The notes beneath the pieces are model-generated. The model searched no databases. It worked only from the letters and a program-made list of their open reading frames with translations, and had not been told where the DNA came from. From assembly GCA_032027205.1 (NCBI GenBank), contig JAVSMN010000001.1:2217254-2281253 (forward strand): 64,000 bases of DNA. Direction: 5' to 3'. Every line of letters starts with the position of its first letter. Within the stretch, counting starts at the first letter, position 1. This document shows positions 51,443 to 58,952 of the stretch, one piece after another. Source of the DNA: Zeimonas sp032027205. Its GTDB lineage: Bacteria; Pseudomonadota; Gammaproteobacteria; Burkholderiales; Burkholderiaceae_E. Position numbers and translations under genes: made by a program.

Positions 51443-52918
51443 TTACAGCGGACGGGAGAAGATCACACGCGCCATGCGGGCTTCGCGCAGGATTGGCGAT
51501 CCGTCGGCGGTATGCGTGATCCAGCGCACGGGATCCGTCGCACCTTCGTAGACGGTCGCTTCGAACCCCTGGGTCTGTGCCCCCTGGTGTGCGATCTGCA
51601 GGTAGGCCACGAGCTCGGCCAGACCGTACTTCAACGGCTTGGCCAGCAGCAGTTCCTGCAATGTGATCTGGCCGCGGCTCGCCAACGCCTGGCGGATGTT
51701 TCCCTTCAGGGCGGCCTTGTCGATGTGTATGCGCGAGAACAGCGCGCCGGTGTCGATCTCGACGTCCCCGGTCTCGGGCACGAGATCGGCGAGCTTCGGG
51801 CGCGTATTGGGCGTAAAAAGCGGTCGTTCGAGCGGCAGATAGATATCGGCGCCGATGGCATCGATCTCGAGCATTGGTCCTTCCGGTGGATGGTCCCTCA
51901 CCTCGATCGCCTTCGCTTCGATGGATCGCATGATTTGCATCACGCGCCGGCTCTCGGCCCAGTGCCCTTCGTCGAGGAATCGGCGCAGTTGCTGTGAAAG
52001 TTGGGCGACCGTGCGCTGGGTGCTCTCGCCCGCTTCGAGCCAGTCGTAGTGCACGCGTCTGGCGCGCGAATCAGGCTGCATCTGTGCAACCGCGGGCAGC
52101 GCCAACACCCGTTGCAGTTGCTCGGTGAGTTCCTCCTGGCGTTGGCTGGACATCAGGAATTCCCAGAACGCGCGGAAGCTGCGGCCTTGGTCAGAATTGG
52201 CGATCGCATCGCGCTCGCCGAGAATCTCCTCCAGCAGCTCGCCTTTGCTGCCCTCCCACAGCGCGATGCGCTCGCGCACCCTGCGGTCGAGCTGGCGAAA
52301 GTTGTGCTCGACCTCCCGGAAGTCAGAAAGCAGCGCGCTCGCCAACTGCTGGAACTGCTGGAAGCGATCGCGTACCGCTGTCTCCTGCAGCAGGGGCACT
52401 TCGCCGCGCGTGATCTGTACGATCTCGTCGTTGATGCGGTCGCGCTCGGCCTCGAGCTGCTCGATGCGCCGCATGGGGTTCGTTTCGGTACCGAGGTCGA
52501 TCTGTTCAAGGAGCGAGAAGAGGGTGCGAAGCCGCGATTCGGTGCCGACGAACGATCGTTCGGTGAGCGACACGAGCCAGCGGATCGCTTTTTCGGTGGC
52601 CGGTGTGATATCGAACTGGGCCTCGTCGGTGCCGGCGCGATAGAACTTGCGCAGCCACCCCTTGTCCATGGAGGCCCAGTCGTTCAGGTATTCGGCTGCC
52701 GACAGCGGGAACTCTGCTTCGCTGTCGCGTTCGCGCAGCGCGAAAAGCTCGTCTTCGAGGCGCTCGGTGAGATCGACCGCCGGCATCACCCGCACGTTCG
52801 GCTCGATAAAGACGCGATACAGGAAGCTCGCGATGAGCGGGGCGTGATTCGAGCACAGCAACCGCCACGCGGCGTGATTCCGGCGCAGTCGATCAAGCGT
52901 GTCGATTTCCAGGCTCAC
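51443..52918 (-). CDS. jetA: Wadjet kleisin subunit JetA (DUF3375)
   Basis: MukF-like kleisin closing the JetC ring. The 491-residue product matches DUF3375: an N-terminal helical region (ALRERDSEAEFPLSAAEYLNDWAS given in part, KGWLRKFYRAGTDEAQFDIT), helical middle (FQQFQQLASALLSDFREVE), and a C-terminal winged-helix part (LQELLLAKPLKYGLAELVAY). It is the first gene of the operon; a weak TTGACG lies about 60 bases upstream, but no clear -10. Confidence 0.92.
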   Translation of the reverse strand: MSLEIDTLDRLRRNHAAWRLLCSNHAPLIASFLYRVFIEPNVRVMPAVDLTERLEDELFALRERDSEAEFPLSAAEYLNDWASMDKGWLRKFYRAGTDEAQFDITPATEKAIRWLVSLTERSFVGTESRLRTLFSLLEQIDLGTETNPMRRIEQLEAERDRINDEIVQITRGEVPLLQETAVRDRFQQFQQLASALLSDFREVEHNFRQLDRRVRERIALWEGSKGELLEEILGERDAIANSDQGRSFRAFWEFLMSSQRQEELTEQLQRVLALPAVAQMQPDSRARRVHYDWLEAGESTQRTVAQLSQQLRRFLDEGHWAESRRVMQIMRSIEAKAIEVRDHPPEGPMLEIDAIGADIYLPLERPLFTPNTRPKLADLVPETGDVEIDTGALFSRIHIDKAALKGNIRQALASRGQITLQELLLAKPLKYGLAELVAYLQIAHQGAQTQGFEATVYEGATDPVRWITHTADGSPILREARMARVIFSRPL

Positions 52919-53710
52919 GGGTCGCTATCGCTCAGAAGTCGTCACGGCGCTTGCGCTCGTGAAGCGCGCTAAGGGAAAGTACCGTCAATCCGACAAGTCC
53001 TGCGTCGCGGTACAGCGACAACTCGCATCAACTCTCCAGTAGCAAAAAGCGCAGGCTTCGAGACCGCAAGGCCGTAGTCGCATGTCAATGCTGGGTATCG
53101 CCGGCCCACGGTCGGAGCACATCGCGGGGAGGAACGGCGTCGTAGCATCCCATTGCGAAACTCCAATGCTATGCAACACGCTGGTTATCGTTTGCTACGC
53201 GCTCCTCGGCCGTGCTTGGAAGAGACCGTCTATGCGCCGGCGCGCCGTCCGGTTTCGGTGCTTTGAGGGATGTTGCGAGCTTGTTCATACGCAGACGTAA
53301 GAACTACCATCGAAATCATAAAATAGAACGCTCCAGCGCTCACGATTAACAAGAACCAAATGGGCGTAGTTTTCCCCGCTGCGAACTGCGCGTGTTTTGC
53401 AGCAAGCTCGGCGGACGGTGCAAGAAGTCCGGCTGCCCCTGAGCGCTCCTAGCGCTGGCTGCGCGGCTGCACGCACGCCAGTGCGCCCCGCCCGCACAGT
53501 GCCGTGCGCCCACCCTCGCGGTTCGCAGCGCGCTCTGCCTCTTGGCTCCCGTGTACGAACTCTTGACGCGGAGTGCGGCTTTCTTGCCCGCGCGGGGAAA
53601 CAACATCCCATGCATCTCATTAGGCTCCTCGGAAGAGGACGCGGGGGCAACGCTGCTGCCCGTCCGGCACTCAACATCTGTGCCTATAGCCGCTAGCCTC
53701 GTGCTTTGCT
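52919..53710. other. Gene-poor junction between the Wadjet operon and the phosphatase operon
   Basis: Open frames here are long only because of GC-rich third positions and lack family features or ribosome sites. The segment 53390-53560 is dense in short GC-rich palindromes (for example GAGCGCTCCTAGCGCTGGC), whereas 53285-53350 is AT-richer. I see no tRNA, integrase or transposase. It may be an old insertion junction. Confidence 0.4.
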
Positions 53711-53848
53711 TCACCGCTCCGACGAACGCAACGCTCTATTACTTAGGCGGTAGCGCGCGAGCAGCACACGTAGCCTCTCCCGCACGCTGCTGAACAGCGC
53801 AACGTCGGCAGACACCAGCGGGTAGAGCTTCTGAGTACTCGTTGACAT
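53711..53848 (-). CDS. Possible 45-residue protein divergent from the phosphatase operon
   Basis: Short frame starting ATG at 53848 with a plausible helical, charged product (MSTSTQKLYPLVSADVAL, then FSSVRERLRVLLARYRL). There is no clear ribosome site. It shares the 57-base control region with the phosphatase operon, so it could be a small regulator or a remnant. Low confidence. Confidence 0.25.
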   Translation of the reverse strand: MSTSTQKLYPLVSADVALFSSVRERLRVLLARYRLSNRALRSSER

Positions 53849-53850
53849 AG

Positions 53851-53894
53851 TTGCAAATGGACACTAATTAACCTATAGTGGTGATACGACACTA
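53851..53894 (+). promoter_or_regulatory. Promoter with three evenly spaced operator-like half-sites
   Basis: TTGCAA at 53851-53856, a 17-base spacer and TATAGT at 53874-53879 form a good sigma-70 promoter, with the start codon 26 bases beyond. CACTA at 53862-53866, TAGTG at 53876-53880 and CACTA at 53890-53894 alternate in orientation at 14-base intervals, so two overlapping inverted repeats cover the spacer, -10 and +1. This suggests repression by a dimeric regulator. A further TTGACA at 53842-53847 has no good partner. Confidence 0.55.
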
Positions 53895-53905
53895 AGATCG
53901 ATCCC

Positions 53906-54838
53906 ATGAGCTACGACATAGTCGGTGACGTACACGGGCACGCGGACAAGCTTGAGCAGCTTCTAGCGCGGATGGGTTATCGAAAGATTGCGGGCACTTG
54001 GCGCCATCCCGAGCGGCAGGCGATCTTCGTGGGCGACTTTATCGACCGAGGACCACAGCAGGTAGAGACGGTTGATCTGGTTCGGCGGATGGTCGACGAT
54101 GGCCAGGCGCTTGCTGTCATGGGCAACCACGAATTCAACGCCATTGCGTGGCACCTACCCGATCCAATCAAGCCCGGCGACACGCTGCGCACTCGTGCCG
54201 GAGCGCTTGGGGAAAAGAACCGGCAGCAGCACAAAAAGTTCCTCGATGCTGTCGTTGATCGGTCGAAACTGCACGGCGAGTACGTCGATTGGTTTCTCGG
54301 CCTGCCACTCTGGCTCGACCTGCCTGGATTGCGCGTCGTGCACGCGTGCTGGCACCCGGGCTATATGGCCGAGCTTGCACCGCGGCTGAAACAAGGGCGC
54401 TTTCTCAACGCACCTCTGATGGAGGCGGCGAGCCGCGAGGGTTGGATGGAGTTCCGCACCGTAGAGGGGCTGACCAAGGGCCTTGAGGTCGACCTGCCGG
54501 AAGGGCATTCCTTTTCGGACAAGGATGGACATCGCAGAACACGCGTTCGCCTGCGCTGGTGGGATCGGGCGGCACGTACGTATCGACAGGCCGCGATGAT
54601 GGACAACGAAGAATTGACGCGCTTGCCCGACGTCGAGGTCCCGGAAACCGTTCGTGTTGAAGACGATGACCCCAGGCCGACGTTCTTCGGGCACTACTGG
54701 CTCAACGGATCGCCACGCTTGCAGAGCCCGACGGTGGCTTGCGTCGACTACAGCGCCGGAAAGGGTGGCGCGCTCGTGGCGTATCGCTGGGACGGCGAGC
54801 CGATGCTGGATGCAGCTCGATTCGTCACTTCGCACTGA
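53906..54838 (+). CDS. PPP/calcineurin-like metallophosphatase
   Basis: Soluble metal-dependent phosphatase. The 310-residue product has the full set of PPP motifs: GDVHGH (D8, H10), GDFIDRGP (D44), GNHE (N74, H75, E76), then VVHACWHPGY and FFGHYWLNG for the remaining histidines. It resembles bacterial Ser/Thr or dinucleotide phosphatases; the substrate is unknown. Between the GNHE block and the C-terminus it has a Trp-rich, charged insert (WMEFRTVEGLTKGL and following). First gene of a three-gene operon with a TY-Chap-like protein and an ADP-ribosylglycohydrolase. Confidence 0.9.
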   Translation: MSYDIVGDVHGHADKLEQLLARMGYRKIAGTWRHPERQAIFVGDFIDRGPQQVETVDLVRRMVDDGQALAVMGNHEFNAIAWHLPDPIKPGDTLRTRAGALGEKNRQQHKKFLDAVVDRSKLHGEYVDWFLGLPLWLDLPGLRVVHACWHPGYMAELAPRLKQGRFLNAPLMEAASREGWMEFRTVEGLTKGLEVDLPEGHSFSDKDGHRRTRVRLRWWDRAARTYRQAAMMDNEELTRLPDVEVPETVRVEDDDPRPTFFGHYWLNGSPRLQSPTVACVDYSAGKGGALVAYRWDGEPMLDAARFVTSH

Positions 54839-54866
54839 GGACGCCACGATCATTAAGGCGAAGGAA

Positions 54867-55403
54867 GTGGCGTCGACTCCCTCGCAGTCCGGCGCGGAGC
54901 CGCGGGTCACGACGATCGCAATCCAGCCGCGTAGCGAAGAGGCATGGAGCCCCTTCGTCTACCAACTTCATGCCTCGATCAGCGCGCTCGAGGAGAACGA
55001 GTACTTGATCGTCTCGATCAAGCGGTCGAACTATTTCGTCCAGTTCGCTGCTCAGGGCGCCTTTGGCATGCGGATGGAGGCGGTATCCACGTTCTACCTG
55101 CCCGAAGGGCAAAGTCTCGACGACGCGAAGCATGCCCTGTTGCTCGAAATGGGATGGCACGCCCCGACGAATGTGCCCGACGACCTGGAGCTCGATCATC
55201 CGCCCGACGGATCACCCAACTACTTCCTCGACGTAGCGGCGCCGGTTCCCTTCGAAGCGTTGACGCTGCTCGCAGTGAATACATTGATCAGCATCTACGG
55301 CGCGAGCCATCCGCTGCAGCTCGAATACACGGCGTTCGGGGAAGGAGAGACCTCCATCCGATTTCCGACGCTTGGCATACGGCAACGGGCGGCTCGATCG
55401 TGA
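54867..55403 (+). CDS. TY-Chap (YbjN/type III chaperone-like) domain protein
   Basis: Soluble 178-residue protein. LHASISALEENEYLIVSIKR, NYFVQFAAQGAFGMRMEAVS, FYLPEGQSLDDAKHALLLEM and GWHAPTNVPDD match the TY-Chap pattern: a beta hairpin ending in YxVQFA, then a leading-edge GxRxEAVS and GWxxP block. Such domains are proposed chaperones or peptide-binding adaptors in conflict systems. The start is a GTG preceded by AAGGCGAAGGAA, 28 bases after the phosphatase stop. Its stop overlaps the next GTG (GTGA). Confidence 0.7.
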   Translation: MASTPSQSGAEPRVTTIAIQPRSEEAWSPFVYQLHASISALEENEYLIVSIKRSNYFVQFAAQGAFGMRMEAVSTFYLPEGQSLDDAKHALLLEMGWHAPTNVPDDLELDHPPDGSPNYFLDVAAPVPFEALTLLAVNTLISIYGASHPLQLEYTAFGEGETSIRFPTLGIRQRAARS

Positions 55404-56557
55404 GCGAACTGGAACACGCACCCGGCCCGGTGAGGGTCGTGGCGGCCCCGGTCGTGCACAGTCGTTATCGAGGATGCCTGCTCGGGGGTGCGGTCGGCGA
55501 CGCGCTAGGTGCGCCGGTCGAGTTCCTGCGCGACTTAGAGATCAGAGACCGCTTCGGCCCGGACGTGATCCGCGACTATGCGCACGCGTGCGGGCGGCTG
55601 GGCGCGGTCACCGACGACACGCAGATGACTCTGTTCACCGCAGACGGAATGATGCGCGCGTACGTGCGTGCCTCGGTTCGCTGTATCGGTCCCGCCTTTG
55701 CAGCAGTCACGGCACGCGCGTATAGGCGGTGGCTGATGACCCAGGACCGGTGCGTCAATCCCTTTTGGGAGAACGAGCCTCGCGGCTGGCTCATTGATCA
55801 CGCGGAGCTGTTCAGTCGGCGCGCGCCGGGCAGAACCTGTCTTTCGGCATTGCGAAGCAGCAAGCAGGCGGGCGAACCGGCAGACAACGACAGCAAAGGT
55901 TGCGGCGCGGTCATGCGAGTTGCGCCCGTGGGAATGTTCTTCGCCAACTGGTTGCGAGACGACGCGGAGGTCGCTTCGGACGCGGTCATCTCAGATACCT
56001 TCCGCGTGGCAGTCGACGTCGCAGCGCTCACGCACGGCCACCCCAGGGGCCAGCTGCCCGCGGGCGTCTTTTCAACGATTGTGGCTTTGGTGCTTGCTGG
56101 ATCCACCCTCCAGCACTCCGTCGCCGTCGCATTACGCGAGCTGCGTCGTTACCCGTGCCATAGCGAAACCCTCAAGGCAATCGACAAAGCCGGCGAACTC
56201 GCTTTGACGAAGCCGGGCGATCCCGATGCGCTGGCTTCGCTGGGCGAAGGGTGGGTTGCCGACGAGGCGTTGGCGATAAGCGTCTACTGCGCACTCGGCG
56301 CAACCGGCGTTGAAGACGCCATCGTGTTGTCCGTGAATCACTCCGGCGACAGCGATTCGACCGGCGCGCTCACCGGAAACCTGCTTGGCGCACTGCTAGG
56401 AGTTGAAGCGATTCCGTCACGTTGGTTGGAGCCGCTCGAATTGCGCGAGCCCATTGCCGAGATGGCCGATGATCTCGCGACGGTGCGCAGTTGGTTGATT
56501 GATACGGATGAATCGCCCGAGTTCGATTACTGGTGGCGGCGGTATCCGGGGCGTTGA
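55400..56557 (+). CDS. ADP-ribosylglycohydrolase (ARH/DraG family)
   Basis: Magnesium-dependent hydrolase that removes ADP-ribose from protein, nucleic acid or small molecules. The 385-residue product has the two metal-binding clusters intact: GGAVGDALGAPVEF then TDDTQMT (residues 71-77) near the N-terminus, and NHSGDSDSTGALTGN (D317, D319) near the C-terminus. The start is the GTG overlapping the TY-Chap stop, so the three genes are coupled. Intact active sites argue for activity. No ADP-ribosyltransferase gene is adjacent, so the source of its substrate is unknown. Confidence 0.9.
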   Translation: MSELEHAPGPVRVVAAPVVHSRYRGCLLGGAVGDALGAPVEFLRDLEIRDRFGPDVIRDYAHACGRLGAVTDDTQMTLFTADGMMRAYVRASVRCIGPAFAAVTARAYRRWLMTQDRCVNPFWENEPRGWLIDHAELFSRRAPGRTCLSALRSSKQAGEPADNDSKGCGAVMRVAPVGMFFANWLRDDAEVASDAVISDTFRVAVDVAALTHGHPRGQLPAGVFSTIVALVLAGSTLQHSVAVALRELRRYPCHSETLKAIDKAGELALTKPGDPDALASLGEGWVADEALAISVYCALGATGVEDAIVLSVNHSGDSDSTGALTGNLLGALLGVEAIPSRWLEPLELREPIAEMADDLATVRSWLIDTDESPEFDYWWRRYPGR

Positions 56558-56570
56558 TGCAATGCGAAAA

Positions 56571-56610
56571 CTCGCCGGGCGAATCGCGACTGTACGATTC
56601 GCGGCGGGAG
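56571..56610 (+). terminator. Candidate terminator hairpin after the ADP-ribosylglycohydrolase gene
   Basis: CGAATCG at 56580-56586 pairs exactly with CGATTCG at 56595-56601 around the loop CGACTGTA, and the flanking CTCGCCGGG and GCGGGAG extend the stem with mismatches. It lies 14 bases after the operon stop. There is no T-run. Confidence 0.4.
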
Positions 56611-56702
56611 CGTAGTGGTGCCGTGGCTGGCTCTAGTTCGTTTCGCATAAGGCTTGGAAACAGTTCTTGCAGAAGTTCGCGCACGATCAACCAACTACTA
56701 AC

Positions 56703-58946
56703 ATGAAATTCGATACTGAAGAGGCCCTTTCCACTCTTGTCTCTGAAGTCCTCGACGGGACGTTCGCCTCGACCGAGACGCAATCGTGGACTCTCAAGAC
56801 GAGGCAATACCTAGACACCGTACGAGAGCGTGCACAGTCGGAGCTCGACAGCGCAGAGTTCCTTTCTGAACTCTTCAACAACACGACGCTGTCCGAAACA
56901 GGAATGGGCAGCGTCAAGGTCGACCACGTAGTCGCAAGCGCCGCGTTTAGGGCGACGTTTGCTGCCGCGGCGCGTGCAGCTCTTTCGTCCAGTCCCGAGC
57001 GGAGGCAGATGCTCATTCGTCAGTTGTACGACGAGACCATCTTGGCGTTCGAGAAGGGCCCGGGCAGGATTCCGAGGCTGAAGGTAAATCGGGCGCTTGC
57101 AGCCTTGTTTCCTCAGCAGTTCACTACCTTAGCCGCCGAGGCGAAGCTTCGATTCCTCAGCCAAGTGCTGGGCGGTTCCGTGAAGGATCACCCGGTCGAG
57201 TTACACAGCCAGATCCGGCACAAGCTTGACGTAGTAGCGCGAAATCTAAGGCCGGGACTGTCGGAAGCCGAACTCCTGTGTCTGCCTTGGCTCGTCTACA
57301 TCCGAATCAGCAGTTTCGTCGGCGACGCGGACACGCAGGCCGATCAATCTCCGAGTGCGCAGTCAACATCAACGCTCCAACCGAAGCCGGCGCACCTCAG
57401 GCGCAAGGGTCTGACCGCCCTTCGGGATTACTCCCAGACTCTGCGATTACTCACGGACTATCTGCTGGAGGGACCGACTCGCGACGACTTCGAGCAGTTC
57501 ATTCAGCAGCAGTTGGAGTACTCGCATCCCAGTGCACGAGCCGTCGTGTCGCAGCTTAAGGGCGAGTTTGGTGTTTGGTATCAGGATGGTGATCGGCTGC
57601 GGCTCACGCCGTTGGGCCTGTCCATTCAAAAGAACGAGGATCTAGACGACCTTGGCGACCACCTCATCACGCGCATTCTTGGTGTGGACCATGTGTTGGC
57701 GGCCCTACTGAAGGGTCCGATCGGACGCGACGACTTGCACGAACTTCTGCGGAAAGTGAATCCGAACTGGACGTCCAACTTTGGCCCGTCGGCCATTCTG
57801 AAATGGTTGGTTTCTCTCGAAGCCCTTGCCGTACTGCCCGATGCGACGCTAAAGCTCACCGAGCGAGGGTCGGAGTGGGCGAGCCGTGTCACATGGATCC
57901 CGGAGAAGCTCGTCAGCGTCCAAACGACTGTTGACTCGGTCATCGAACCGACCCAAGGCACCCTTGAGCTCTCGGCGTTCAGCCAGCTACTAGCGAAGGT
58001 TACGGCTCTGGCGAATGACAGCGCACTCAAGTTTGGCGCTGACGAGATCGCGTCTTTGCATTCTGCGCTTTGGTTCCACCCGGTCCGTCACTTCGTGGTC
58101 ATGGCAGGCCTATCTGGAACCGGGAAGACTCGTCTTGCAAAGCTTTATGCGGACGGGCTGTGTGCCTCCAAGGATCGAGTGCTCGTCCAGCCGGTGGAAC
58201 CTGGCTGGTTCGATTCCACCTCGCTTCTAGGTTTCGTCGATCCGATCAAGGGTCTGTATAGGTCGACTCCTTTTGTGCGCTTTCTCTTAGCTGCAGCGAG
58301 TGACCCTAAGCGTCCGTATGTCGTGATCCTCGATGAGATGAACCTCTCGCATCCGGAACAGTACATGGCGCCTCTTCTTTCGGCTATGGAATCGGGCGAG
58401 GCGATTCATATCCACGACTCCGAGGATGCGAGCACGAGCGGCATCGAGAAATCGGTCCCTTATCCGTCGAATCTAGCGATCATCGGCACGGTGAACATGG
58501 ATGAGACGACCCATGGGCTATCCGACAAGGTTCTCGACCGCGCGTATACGCTGGAATTCTGGGACGTCAAAGTGGACGACTTTCCAGGGTGGTCGACGTC
58601 GCCGCTTCAATCCGAAGACCTCGAGAAGGTGAAGAAGACGCTGCAGGGGCTCGCTGGTGCCTTGTCCCCTGTTCGAATGCACTTCGGCTGGCGAACAATC
58701 AATGACGTCATGCAGTTCGTTCACTTCTCCGGCACGGCAAAGATGTCGGCAAGCGCAGCACTGGACGCCGTCGTGTATGCCAAGGTGCTGCCGAAGATTC
58801 GTGGTGAAGCGACTGCGCAATTCCACGGCGCCCTGGAGAAGACCGCTTCCGTGCTGAGTGAGGCGGCACTCCCACGGAGCTTGGCGAAGGTCAAGGAACT
58901 GCAGGCGGATTTGCACGCTACTGGCACTGCTCGGTTCTGGCGGTAG
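56703..58946 (+). CDS. mcrB: McrB-type AAA+ NTPase
   Basis: Motor subunit of a two-gene McrBC-like restriction system. The 747-residue product has a long helical N-terminal half without known domain, a winged-helix-like middle (DDFEQFIQQQLEYSHPSARAVVSQL region) and a C-terminal AAA+ domain with Walker A GLSGTGKTR (about 469-477), PGWFDSTSLLGF, Walker B VILDEMNLSHPEQYM and the McrB signature IGTVNMDETTHGLSDKVLDRA in parts. I use the ATG at 56703; a TTG at 56667 with GGAAA ahead is possible. The target-reading N-terminus is not recognised. Confidence 0.9.
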   Translation: MKFDTEEALSTLVSEVLDGTFASTETQSWTLKTRQYLDTVRERAQSELDSAEFLSELFNNTTLSETGMGSVKVDHVVASAAFRATFAAAARAALSSSPERRQMLIRQLYDETILAFEKGPGRIPRLKVNRALAALFPQQFTTLAAEAKLRFLSQVLGGSVKDHPVELHSQIRHKLDVVARNLRPGLSEAELLCLPWLVYIRISSFVGDADTQADQSPSAQSTSTLQPKPAHLRRKGLTALRDYSQTLRLLTDYLLEGPTRDDFEQFIQQQLEYSHPSARAVVSQLKGEFGVWYQDGDRLRLTPLGLSIQKNEDLDDLGDHLITRILGVDHVLAALLKGPIGRDDLHELLRKVNPNWTSNFGPSAILKWLVSLEALAVLPDATLKLTERGSEWASRVTWIPEKLVSVQTTVDSVIEPTQGTLELSAFSQLLAKVTALANDSALKFGADEIASLHSALWFHPVRHFVVMAGLSGTGKTRLAKLYADGLCASKDRVLVQPVEPGWFDSTSLLGFVDPIKGLYRSTPFVRFLLAAASDPKRPYVVILDEMNLSHPEQYMAPLLSAMESGEAIHIHDSEDASTSGIEKSVPYPSNLAIIGTVNMDETTHGLSDKVLDRAYTLEFWDVKVDDFPGWSTSPLQSEDLEKVKKTLQGLAGALSPVRMHFGWRTINDVMQFVHFSGTAKMSASAALDAVVYAKVLPKIRGEATAQFHGALEKTASVLSEAALPRSLAKVKELQADLHATGTARFWR

Positions 58947-58952
58947 TCGACC

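Noticed and set aside
53285..53714. Minus-strand frames of 120-130 codons in the Wadjet-phosphatase junction
   Set aside because: Two overlapping frames are equally open, composition is Arg/Ala/Ser-biased, and neither has a ribosome site or recognisable motif.
54654..54866. Upstream extension of the TY-Chap frame from an ATG inside the phosphatase gene
   Set aside because: It would overlap the phosphatase by almost 190 bases and lacks family residues; the GTG at 54867 has a ribosome site and fits the domain.
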